DNA from: an uncultured Eubacteriales bacterium
GTDB taxonomy: Bacteria > Bacillota > Clostridia > Christensenellales > Christensenellaceae
DNA length: 5,168 nt
NCBI GenBank assembly: GCA_902782475.1
Contig: CACZNR010000105.1
Span: 1-5,168 of the forward strand
Reading direction: 5' to 3'
Shown: positions 1 to 5,168 of the stretch, piece by piece
Layout of the letters: each line of letters begins with the position of its first letter
Numbering within the stretch: the stretch's first letter is position 1
Translations under genes and position numbers: made by a program
Notes under the pieces: generated by a model
What the model was told of the DNA's origin: nothing
The model's database searches: none
What the model saw: the letters and a program-made list of their open reading frames with translations, nothing else

Positions 1-887
1 GGTATCTCCTTTAACTGCTCCTCTTCCTTTTCAAATCGTTTTTCCTGAGCCTTTACGCTCTTCATCTTCTTTTTAAGGAGCCTTCCTGTGGATGGATCCT
101 GCCGCGAAACGGAATTGAGGTCATGATTCACCTTCTCCTGGATCCTGCGGAACCTTTCCATCTTTTCCTTAAACTCACGTCTCTGATTCTCAGCTATGGA
201 AAGATCTCTCTTAAAAAGGTCTTCTCTTGTCTTTTTAAATTCCTGATATCCAAGGTTATATACGGTAGCCCTTGGTTCCATCTTTTTCTTCAGCTGTTCA
301 AGAAGTATTATCCTGTTTGCTGTATTCTCAAGGAGCACATCATCGTGTGAAATGTAGAGCACTATGCCGTCAAAGGCATTTATGAATCCTTCCAGCCATA
401 TGAGGGTATCAAGGTCAAGGTCATTTGAGGGCTCATCAAGGAGAAGTGCCGTAGGATGTGAAAGAAGTATCCTTGCCATTGATATCTTTATCTTCTCTCC
501 GCCCGACAGTGTTCCCACCTTCTGGTCTGTATAATAGGTGTCATAGGAAAGACCTACTGTACGCATGACTTCCGATACTTCTCTCTCATCGGGAGCATCA
601 GAACCGGCTGTAAAGAACTCATATACAGTCATCTGCCTGTCCGCTTCGGTCATCTCCTGAGGAAGATAGCATATCTTTTCCCCGCTGTTTACGACATCTC
701 CTTCATATTCGGCGTAAGGGAAGATGAGTTCATTGTCATATATCCATTTTATGACCGTGGACTTTCCGTTTCCTTCTTCTCCTATGAGTGCAGCCTTGTC
801 TCCCCTGTTAAGTGTCAGGTCAAGGTCCTTTACCAGCTGCCGAAGGTCCTTCTTATGAAATATGCTGAGTCCCCTTATCTGGATCAA
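1..887 (-). CDS. ABC-F family ATPase, N-terminal 295 residues (3' end beyond the window)
   Basis: This is a soluble ABC-F ATPase, a family with no membrane domain that binds the ribosome E site and acts in translation or antibiotic resistance. The first nucleotide-binding domain is complete: Walker A GEEGNGKST (residues 37-44 region, Lys42), Q-loop Gln77 in YLPQE, signature LSGGE (127-131), Walker B LLLDEPSNDLD with Asp151 and Glu152, and the switch His181 in ISHDD. A charged, coiled-coil-like linker (about 200-295) follows, as expected between the two domains of the family; it contains a basic LLKKKMKSVK stretch. The second ATPase domain would lie left of position 1, as family members usually have about 500-650 residues. 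I chose a TTG start (887-885) because a perfect AGGAGG sits 7 bases upstream and no ATG or GTG fits better. The gene follows the phosphatase gene on the same strand, with a terminator-like hairpin between them. Whether it confers drug resistance cannot be told from this part. Confidence 0.93.
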   Translation of the reverse strand, partial: MIQIRGLSIFHKKDLRQLVKDLDLTLNRGDKAALIGEEGNGKSTVIKWIYDNELIFPYAEYEGDVVNSGEKICYLPQEMTEADRQMTVYEFFTAGSDAPDEREVSEVMRTVGLSYDTYYTDQKVGTLSGGEKIKISMARILLSHPTALLLDEPSNDLDLDTLIWLEGFINAFDGIVLYISHDDVLLENTANRIILLEQLKKKMEPRATVYNLGYQEFKKTREDLFKRDLSIAENQRREFKEKMERFRRIQEKVNHDLNSVSRQDPSTGRLLKKKMKSVKAQEKRFEKEEEQLKEI

Positions 888-936
888 TTAAAATCCTCCT
901 TATGCACAGGAAAAATATACCATCCCGGCTTTTCAT
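853..936 (-). other. Small leader reading frame of 27 codons overlapping the ABC-F start (speculative)
   Basis: On the minus strand an ATG (936-934) in the loop of the hairpin opens a 27-codon frame beginning MKSRDGIFFLCIRR. It reads through the 3' arm of the hairpin, the T-run and the ABC-F ribosome binding site, and stops with TAA at 855-853 inside the ABC-F gene in another frame. A ribosome on this frame would disrupt the 3' arm of the hairpin. The upstream sequence (CTAAAGACA) is only a weak ribosome binding site, and a frame this short can arise by chance, so translation is unproven. Confidence 0.2.
895..900 (-). promoter_or_regulatory. Shine-Dalgarno AGGAGG that sets the TTG start of the ABC-F gene
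   Basis: On the minus strand a perfect AGGAGG lies 7 bases before a TTG codon that opens the ABC-F frame. The usual ABC-F N-terminus (a short strand, IQIRGLSI, then the K/R-rich KKDLR segment) begins right at this codon, so the unusual start is well supported. The bases TCCT at 911-908 could pair with AGGA at 900-897 across a 7-base loop, which might partly mask the site in the RNA; that pairing is weak and is an inference. Confidence 0.8.
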
Positions 937-957
937 TGTCTTTAGTCCGGTGGTATA
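911..957 (-). terminator. Terminator-like hairpin between the phosphatase and ABC-F genes (possible attenuator)
   Basis: Read on the minus strand, TATACCACCGG (957-947) pairs with CCGGGATGGTATA (928-916): 7 and 4 base pairs separated by a two-base GA bulge, with an 18-base loop. Five T residues (915-911) follow directly. This is the form of a rho-independent terminator. It begins 5 bases after the phosphatase stop codon and ends 10 bases before the ABC-F ribosome binding site, leaving no room for a separate ABC-F promoter downstream of it. It may therefore act as a partial terminator or a regulated attenuator, rather than a full operon end. The structure is seen in the sequence; the regulatory role is inferred. 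Confidence 0.6.
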
Positions 958-962
958 CTCCG

Positions 963-1529
963 TCAGAAGATGACGTTCTGTGTTATGTGCTGAAGTTTGA
1001 CTTCCCCGTCTTCCGTTATCTCAAGCACTGCTATGCAGCCATTGGTGATCTGGCTTATAATGGCATCCATGTCATATCCTTTTGAGCCGAGATAATAGAG
1101 TATCGGACCTCCATGGGATACCATGAGCACTGTGCCATAGCCCGCCTTAAGGCAGTCATCTATTACTTTTCCAAACCTTTCCGCCACTTCACTGAAGGAT
1201 TCTCCTCCATGTCTCTTGAAATAGTCCCCGTCGCTGAGATCACGGCATGAATACTCTGTGCTCTTCATCTCCAGATCCCCGCAGTTTATCTCACGGAGCT
1301 CCGGAAGTGATTCAAATGGCATATCCGTTATGAAGCGCATGGAAAGCTGTGCCCTTCCACTGTCCGAACAGAGAGCATGGTCGAATCTTACCCCTTTTTC
1401 CTTCAGATACTTTCCTGCAGCACGGGCCTGCAGGATCCCCCTTTCTGTCAGGGAAGAATCCTTCCAGCCCTGTATCAGGCCGTCCCTGTTGAATTTTGTC
1501 TCTCCGTGTCTTACATAATATATGATCAT
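963..1529 (-). CDS. Histidine phosphatase family protein (phosphoglycerate-mutase-like)
   Basis: This 188-residue protein belongs to the histidine phosphatase (RHG) superfamily, cytosolic enzymes that form a phosphohistidine intermediate. The N-terminus YYVRHGETKFN carries Arg7 and the nucleophile His8. The other pocket residues are in their usual places: Arg59 in SDSGRA, Glu80 in LREINCGDLE, a GGES turn (108-111), and the second catalytic His139 in MVSHGG. The length (about 190-210 residues in small members) suggests a complete protein of the broad-specificity or alpha-ribazole-phosphatase-like branch; cofactor-dependent phosphoglycerate mutases are longer, at about 230-250. No cobalamin gene is nearby, so a CobC role has no support and the substrate is unknown. 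The ATG at 1529 is preceded by AAAGG (1543-1539) at 9 bases. The gene is divergent from the membrane lipid-enzyme gene and precedes the ABC-F gene on the same strand. Confidence 0.9.
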   Translation of the reverse strand: MIIYYVRHGETKFNRDGLIQGWKDSSLTERGILQARAAGKYLKEKGVRFDHALCSDSGRAQLSMRFITDMPFESLPELREINCGDLEMKSTEYSCRDLSDGDYFKRHGGESFSEVAERFGKVIDDCLKAGYGTVLMVSHGGPILYYLGSKGYDMDAIISQITNGCIAVLEITEDGEVKLQHITQNVIF

Positions 1530-1615
1530 GCGAAATTACCTTTCCCTGAGGTTTTCAAATCTCATTGACTGTTATATGATTATTGTACATTACATTTAAT
1601 GCTTGAGGATATGCT
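1530..1615. promoter_or_regulatory. Divergent intergenic promoter region
   Basis: This AT-rich gap separates two genes read away from each other, so both need promoters here. For the plus-strand gene the best pair I see is TTTTCA (1552-1557), 17 bases, then TATGAT (1575-1580). An alternative -35, TTGACT (1565-1570), has only a poor -10 at 17 bases. For the minus-strand phosphatase gene, TTAAAT (1599-1594), 17 bases, then TATAAC (1576-1571) is possible. All are imperfect matches to the sigma-A consensus, so the exact sites are uncertain. I see no clear operator repeat. GAGG (1605-1608) is the ribosome binding site of the plus-strand gene, 7 bases before its ATG. Confidence 0.45.
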
Positions 1616-2320
1616 ATGAAAACATTTTTGAATAAGATCCGCTCCATTCCGAGATTCGGATGGCTGTTTGGTTTTGGTTACTTTGCCCTGCAGTACGGCA
1701 TGTACAGACTGGGTGACCTTTTAAGCAGGCTCCTTGGCACCATAAACTATGCCTTTGCTCCGAAGATACCATTCATTGATGACAGGATACCGGTGATAGC
1801 CATATTTGCCATCATCTATCTATATTCCTATGTCTTCTGGATATGCGGACCTGTAGCAGCATCCCTTACCAGCAGGAGGAATTTCGTAAATTACATCACC
1901 GGTCTTTCAGCAGCATACATAATAGGATTCCTGTTCTTCGTTTTCATGCCTACATATATGGACAGAGTACAGGAAGGTCTCATGCATGTAGCCGACAAGC
2001 CGGGAGTGTTCAACTTTTTCCTGAAGATCATATACGGAGCAGACGGAAGCAACATTGCCTTTAATCTTTTCCCTTCATATCACTGTCTCATAAGCCTTTA
2101 CTGCTATCTTGGAGTGAGAAGGCAGCCCGAGATCTCAAAGGGATTCAAGATCTATTCTTTTGTGATGGTCATACTCATATGCCTTTCAACAGTGTTCACA
2201 AAGCAGCATTATGCTATAGACATTGCCGGCGGACTTCTGATATCCCTTCTCTGCTACGTGATAGTGAAAAAGCTCGATCCAGGGAAAAGATACTGTGAGA
2301 AGCACGGTATCCAGTTGTAA
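1616..2320 (+). CDS. PAP2 superfamily integral membrane lipid phosphatase/phosphotransferase, Aur1/Ipt1-like
   Basis: This 234-residue polytopic membrane protein has hydrophobic segments at about 58-80, 94-112, 175-195 and 200-217, plus weaker ones near 13-30 and 148-166. Two PAP2-type motifs mark the active site: FPSYHCLIS, with Ser154 and His156 matching the PSxH motif, and the HYAIDIAGG motif with His198 and Asp202, which matches the HYxxDxxxG form seen in the inositolphosphotransferase (Aur1/Ipt1) branch. In the family these histidines carry out phosphoryl transfer on lipid phosphates or phosphate head groups at the membrane surface. The classical first motif KxxxxxxRP is not evident, again as in the Aur1-like branch. 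The likely role is dephosphorylation of a lipid phosphate or head-group exchange; the substrate cannot be assigned. The ATG has GAGG 7 bases upstream. The gene stands alone between a divergent promoter region and a terminator. Confidence 0.82.
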   Translation: MKTFLNKIRSIPRFGWLFGFGYFALQYGMYRLGDLLSRLLGTINYAFAPKIPFIDDRIPVIAIFAIIYLYSYVFWICGPVAASLTSRRNFVNYITGLSAAYIIGFLFFVFMPTYMDRVQEGLMHVADKPGVFNFFLKIIYGADGSNIAFNLFPSYHCLISLYCYLGVRRQPEISKGFKIYSFVMVILICLSTVFTKQHYAIDIAGGLLISLLCYVIVKKLDPGKRYCEKHGIQL

Positions 2321-2331
2321 ACATAAGCAAT

Positions 2332-2382
2332 AAAAAAGATCTCCTTTATACGGACATCACATCCTATTAGGAGGTCTTTTTT
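2332..2382. terminator. Bidirectional rho-independent terminator between convergent genes
   Basis: The arm AAAAAAGATCTCCT (2332-2345) pairs with AGGAGGTCTTTTTT (2369-2382) over 14 positions, with a single G-T wobble when read as plus-strand RNA; on the minus strand the same position is an A-C mismatch. The 23-base loop may hold a small GGA/TCC inner stem. Because one arm starts with six A and the other ends with six T, the element gives a U-run in both directions. It lies 11 bases after the stop of the plus-strand membrane gene and 33 bases after the stop of the minus-strand acetyltransferase gene, so it probably ends both transcripts. Confidence 0.88.
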
Positions 2383-2393
2383 GGTTATTCCCT

Positions 2394-2405
2394 CAGGGAT
2401 CCCTG
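2394..2405. repeat. Perfect 12-base palindrome CAGGGATCCCTG
   Basis: A perfect inverted repeat without a loop lies between the bidirectional terminator and the 3' end of the acetyltransferase gene. Its position downstream of both converging genes argues against a promoter operator. It may be chance or a leftover of another element; no function is assigned. Confidence 0.35.
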
Positions 2406-2415
2406 TAGCATTCTT

Positions 2416-2940
2416 TCAGGAGACCAGAAAGTCTCTTTTTGAACATTCCAGCTCAACAGCAATACGTTCCCTTCCATTTATCCTATAGATCTCTCTGTTA
2501 CCTGTAGGCACAAAACCAGCTCTCAGATAGCACCTGTATGCAGCCGTATTATCTTCAAATACTGCTATGCTTACACATTCTGCACCGTATATCTCAAAAC
2601 AGAATCTCAAAGCTTTCCTCATCATCTCACTGCCGATGCCTTTGCCTCTCTTGTCAGGATCGATCAGCACGAATCCCAGTCTGAGTTCATCTGCAGACTC
2701 ATGAGGATTTCTTGCAGTAAAGAAGCCGCATGGTTCCATGTCATAGAGAGCTGTGAATCGCATGATCTCTGCTGTCTTCTGGAAACCTTCTTCAGACAGG
2801 GGGTAACCGCCAAGTACACCGGCACTCCATAAATAGAAGACCTCTTCATCATTGATCCAGGAAAAGATCCTGTCCTTGTCCATATCCTTATAAGGCCTTA
2901 TCCGTACCTTGATATCTGTTCCCATGTGTTCTAGAAGCAT
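2416..2940 (-). CDS. GNAT family N-acetyltransferase
   Basis: This 174-residue cytosolic protein has the GNAT fold, which moves an acetyl group from acetyl-CoA to an amine. The acetyl-CoA pyrophosphate-binding loop is clear: LRLGFVLIDPDKRGKGIGSE, with RGKGIG at residues 98-103. It is followed by the second conserved block VFEDNTAAYRCYLRAGF (about 127-143), where Asn131 and Tyr138 hold the usual positions. The N-terminal part (IRPYKDMDKDRIFSWINDEEV) resembles the Acetyltransf_3/RimJ-like branch, which often acts on protein N-termini or small amines, but the substrate is unknown. The ATG at 2940 overlaps the end of the dehydrogenase gene by 10 bases and has AAGGAAAG (2957-2950) 9 bases upstream; a second ATG at 2925 lacks a good site and is less likely. 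This is the last gene of the three-gene operon. Confidence 0.9.
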   Translation of the reverse strand: MLLEHMGTDIKVRIRPYKDMDKDRIFSWINDEEVFYLWSAGVLGGYPLSEEGFQKTAEIMRFTALYDMEPCGFFTARNPHESADELRLGFVLIDPDKRGKGIGSEMMRKALRFCFEIYGAECVSIAVFEDNTAAYRCYLRAGFVPTGNREIYRINGRERIAVELECSKRDFLVS

Positions 2941-3968
2941 CTATTTTTTCTTTCCTTACGGCACTGTTCGATCTCACCACAGTGATAGCAGAGTTCATTG
3001 TCACACATTCCGTCATTATCGAAATACGAACGGATATTGGAGACTGTAGTAGATGCAATATTTCTCAGGGCTTCTTCAGTAAGAAATGCCTGGTGCGAAG
3101 TGACTATGACGTTAGGCATTGATATCAGTCTTGCCAGGACATCGTCATTCAGTATATGACCGGACCTGTCTTCAAAGAACAGGTCTGCTTCTTCCTCATA
3201 CACATCAAGGCATGCCGCCCCTATCTTCCTTTCCTTTATGCCTTCCAGAAGTGCTTCAGCATCCACAAGAGCTCCTCTTGAAGTATTGATGATAACAACA
3301 CCCTTTTTCATCTTTCCTACAGCATCCATGCCGATAACATGTCTTGTCTCATCTGTAAGAGGACAGTGAAGGGATATGATATCACTTTTTTCGAACAGCT
3401 CATCAAGTCCGGTATATTCAATGGAGCTGTCTGGAGCTGGAAATTTATCATAAGCGAGGACATTCATTCCGAAACCTCTGCAGATGTCAATGAATATCCT
3501 TCCTATCCTTCCGGTACCTATGACACCCACGGTCTTTCCATGAAGATCGAATCCGGTCAGACCATTCAGGGAAAAATTAAAATCCCTTGTCCTGTTATAT
3601 GCCTTATGGATGCGCCTCACAGATGTAAGGAGCAGAGCCATGGCATGTTCTGCAACCGAATAAGGCGAATATGCAGGTACATGCACCACGTGGATCTTTC
3701 CGAAAGCATGTCTTATATCTACGTTGTTGTATCCAGCTGATCTTAATGCTATCAGCTTTACACCATACGAATAAAGCTCGTCTATGACCTTGCCATTTAC
3801 ATCATCATTGACGAAGACACATACTGCATCAAAACCTCTTGCGAGTTCAACGGTATCACTTCCAAGTTTCGTCTCAAAGAATTTGAATTCTATATCCTTC
3901 TCTTTACCGAACGACTCAAAAGCCGGAATATCATATTCCTTTGCATCAAAGAATGCTGTCCTTATCAT
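2931..3968 (-). CDS. D-lactate-dehydrogenase-like NAD-dependent 2-hydroxyacid dehydrogenase
   Basis: This 345-residue cytosolic enzyme is of the D-isomer-specific 2-hydroxyacid dehydrogenase family, which reduces a 2-oxo acid to the D-2-hydroxy acid with NADH. The dinucleotide fold shows VGVIGTGRIGRIF (147-159; Gly151, Gly153, Gly156) with the acidic end of the next strand at Asp174, indicating NAD rather than NADP. The catalytic set is intact: Arg231 in NTSRG, Glu260 in DVYEEE, and His292 in TSHQAF, with the same spacing as in lactobacillar D-lactate dehydrogenases. VPAYSPYSVAEHA (97-109) is typical of the D-lactate branch. Phenyllactate or hydroxyisocaproate dehydrogenases share these marks, so pyruvate is only the first guess. 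The C-terminus ends in a Cys-rich tail (Cys322, 327, 330, 336, 344). The ATG has AAGGAAGG (3981-3974) 5 bases upstream and lies 19 bases after the peptidase stop; the 3' end overlaps the acetyltransferase gene. Confidence 0.92.
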   Translation of the reverse strand: MIRTAFFDAKEYDIPAFESFGKEKDIEFKFFETKLGSDTVELARGFDAVCVFVNDDVNGKVIDELYSYGVKLIALRSAGYNNVDIRHAFGKIHVVHVPAYSPYSVAEHAMALLLTSVRRIHKAYNRTRDFNFSLNGLTGFDLHGKTVGVIGTGRIGRIFIDICRGFGMNVLAYDKFPAPDSSIEYTGLDELFEKSDIISLHCPLTDETRHVIGMDAVGKMKKGVVIINTSRGALVDAEALLEGIKERKIGAACLDVYEEEADLFFEDRSGHILNDDVLARLISMPNVIVTSHQAFLTEEALRNIASTTVSNIRSYFDNDGMCDNELCYHCGEIEQCRKERKNRCF

Positions 3969-3973
3969 CTTTA

Positions 3974-3981
3974 CCTTCCTT
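3974..3981 (-). promoter_or_regulatory. Ribosome binding site AAGGAAGG of the dehydrogenase gene
   Basis: On the minus strand AAGGAAGG sits 5 bases before the dehydrogenase ATG, inside the 19-base gap after the peptidase stop. The gap has no hairpin and no promoter, which supports co-transcription with the peptidase gene upstream. Confidence 0.75.
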
Positions 3982-3987
3982 CTGTTT

Positions 3988-5168
3988 TCAGATCACTGAT
4001 TCCTGGGCATCTGTCCCTGCACACAGCAGTGCAAGAAGATATGCCTGCTGGCATCCCTTATACGCATCCTTTTCCAGGAACTGTTCTGCAAGTGTATGAC
4101 ATTTTGAATCAAAGAGCCTGCTCATTCCAAGACATACTGAAGGAACACCTCTTTCAATAGCTCTGTTGCAGTTTGTGGAACCTCCCTCAGCAAGTTCAGG
4201 GTCATCGCAGCCAAGATACTTTGATATCTCATAGGCTGCCTCTACTATAGGGGAATGTGCATCCTGGGCTCCTGCATCTATGTCCACAAGATGTCTGTAA
4301 TCATAAGTTATGACATCCTTTCCCCAGTGTGCTGTTTCTTCTGCACATGCCAGTTCTATGGCTGCAAAGACTTTCTCCCTGAGCTCCATGAGTTCCTTAT
4401 GGCCATTGGATCTGAAGTTGAGGGTTATCGTAGCTGTATCAACGATGGCATGAACTGCATCGTATGAACCGGCATATGCGCCAGTCACTGCCACTGTGGT
4501 CCTGGGAGACTCCGGCACTTTTATGTCTGTGATCTTTGCAATTGCCCTGCCTGCTGCTCCCAGAGGATTTGCTACATCACCGTAAGCTCCGTATGCATGG
4601 CCACCTTTTCCCCTGAAATTGATCTCATAGGTCTGAATTCCAGTTGCCTCAAAAACGACTCCCTCGTGACCGCTTCCGTCTATTGAGACACTTGCCTCTA
4701 TCTCAGGATGATGCTCAAGATAGTACTTCATGCCCCGAAGTGCACCCATTCCTTCTTCCTGTACTGTTCCTACAAAATGGATGTCGCCCTTTGTCTGTAC
4801 ATTGCCTTTGTTAAGAGCCCTTATTATTGATATTACGGAGGCGTCACCCCTTGTATTGTCCGTTATTCCGGGGCAGTATATGAATCCGTTCTCTCTTCTT
4901 ATCTCAAGCTTTGTATCCAGTGGGAATACTGTATCAATATGAGCTTCCACAAGAGTGGTCTTTCCGCCGCCTGTTCCCTTCCTTATTCCGACTACGTTTC
5001 CGTAATCATCTATGTGACAGTCGCTGAGCCCTTCTTCCCTGAATATCTCAAGGAGCCTCTGTGCCTTCTTCCCTTCATTGAAGGTAGGAGCAGGTATGAG
5101 AGTCAGCTCTATCTGTTTATCGATTATGTAATCGTTATCTTCCTCTATGAAATCGAATCCCTTCCTGA
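3988..5168 (-). CDS. M20 family metallopeptidase (start beyond the right edge)
   Basis: This is a cytosolic di-zinc hydrolase of the M20 family (aminoacylase, peptidase T and dipeptidase relatives), which cleaves an amide bond of a dipeptide or N-acyl amino acid. The frame is open to the window edge, with 392 residues visible and probably only a few to some tens missing, since members have about 400-450. In visible-residue numbering the expected metal and catalytic residues are His76 and Asp78 in EAHIDTVFP, Asp103 in ITDNTRGD, the pair Glu137-Glu138 in VQEEG, Asp163 in SIDGSG, and His357 in KCHTLAE near the end. The dimerisation domain lies at about residues 180-285, with GKGGHAYGAYG as its typical entry. 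A GTG at 4950 is internal: the 72 upstream codons encode normal family sequence (IELTLIPAPTFNEGKKAQ). It is the first visible gene of an operon with the dehydrogenase and acetyltransferase genes. The exact substrate is unknown. Confidence 0.92.
   Translation of the reverse strand, partial: RKGFDFIEEDNDYIIDKQIELTLIPAPTFNEGKKAQRLLEIFREEGLSDCHIDDYGNVVGIRKGTGGGKTTLVEAHIDTVFPLDTKLEIRRENGFIYCPGITDNTRGDASVISIIRALNKGNVQTKGDIHFVGTVQEEGMGALRGMKYYLEHHPEIEASVSIDGSGHEGVVFEATGIQTYEINFRGKGGHAYGAYGDVANPLGAAGRAIAKITDIKVPESPRTTVAVTGAYAGSYDAVHAIVDTATITLNFRSNGHKELMELREKVFAAIELACAEETAHWGKDVITYDYRHLVDIDAGAQDAHSPIVEAAYEISKYLGCDDPELAEGGSTNCNRAIERGVPSVCLGMSRLFDSKCHTLAEQFLEKDAYKGCQQAYLLALLCAGTDAQESVI

Noticed and set aside
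123..350. Plus-strand open frame of 75 codons inside the ABC-F gene
   Set aside because: It lies wholly antisense to a clear ABC-F coding sequence, has no ribosome binding site, and its Leu/Phe/Lys-rich composition is what the reverse of the charged linker would give.
963..1529. Assignment of the histidine phosphatase as alpha-ribazole phosphatase (CobC)
   Set aside because: The size and motifs fit, but no cobalamin gene is in the window, and the superfamily is too broad for a substrate call from motifs alone.
1258..1568. Plus-strand open frames antisense to the histidine phosphatase gene
   Set aside because: They mirror a well-conserved enzyme gene in two frames, show no family motif, and lack start signals.
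2664..2852. Second minus-strand frame inside the acetyltransferase gene
   Set aside because: It is a +1/+2 frame shadow of the GNAT coding sequence with no ribosome binding site of its own.
3339..3740. Plus-strand open frame of 133 codons inside the dehydrogenase gene
   Set aside because: It is antisense to the conserved Rossmann domain and catalytic region, has no recognisable domain, and has no ribosome binding site or promoter.
4948..4950. GTG at 4950 as the start of the M20 peptidase
   Set aside because: The frame stays open to 5168, and the 72 upstream codons read as normal M20 N-terminal sequence, ending in TTLVEAHIDTVFP. The GTG is an internal valine codon of the active-site strand.
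1..5168. Mobile element, CRISPR array, tRNA, rRNA or riboswitch
   Set aside because: I looked for regularly spaced repeats, terminal inverted repeats, transposase or integrase motifs and cloverleaf-like RNA segments and saw none. The intergenic spaces are all under 100 bases, too short for most riboswitches.

Overview
The window looks like ordinary chromosomal sequence from a low-to-moderate GC Gram-positive bacterium, most likely of the class Clostridia (Lachnospiraceae or a relative). This rests on strong AGGAGG-type ribosome binding sites, heavy use of ATA (Ile), AGG/AGA (Arg) and GGA (Gly) codons, tight gene packing, and the protein families present. The taxonomic placement is an inference from style, not a database match. 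I see no RNA genes, CRISPR array, insertion sequence, integrase, phage gene or attachment site.

Left block (minus strand, positions 1-1529): a histidine-phosphatase (phosphoglycerate-mutase-like) gene is followed by an ABC-F ATPase gene that runs off the left edge, with 295 codons visible. The 75-base gap between them holds a rho-independent terminator-like hairpin ending about ten bases before a perfect AGGAGG and a TTG start. A 27-codon reading frame starts in the hairpin loop and overlaps the ABC-F start. This is the most interesting regulatory candidate in the window, because several ABC-F genes in Firmicutes are controlled by leader attenuation.

Middle (plus strand, 1530-2415): a divergent promoter region of about 86 bases separates the phosphatase gene from a stand-alone membrane protein of the PAP2/Aur1-type lipid phosphatase or phosphotransferase superfamily. 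A long, nearly symmetrical A-tract/T-tract hairpin follows it and can end transcription from both sides, since the next gene is convergent.

Right block (minus strand, 2416-5168): three tightly packed genes form an apparent operon in the order M20 family metallopeptidase (its start lies beyond the right edge), D-lactate-dehydrogenase-like 2-hydroxyacid dehydrogenase with a cysteine-rich tail, and a GNAT N-acetyltransferase. The first junction is 19 bases with a clear ribosome binding site; the second is a 10-base overlap. The set suggests small-molecule amino-acid or peptide metabolism (hydrolysis of an amide, reduction of a 2-oxo acid, acetylation of an amine), but no common substrate can be read from the sequence.

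I found no convincing undescribed multi-gene system. The leads are modest: the ABC-F leader, the Cys-rich dehydrogenase tail, the Aur1-like lipid enzyme and the three-gene operon.
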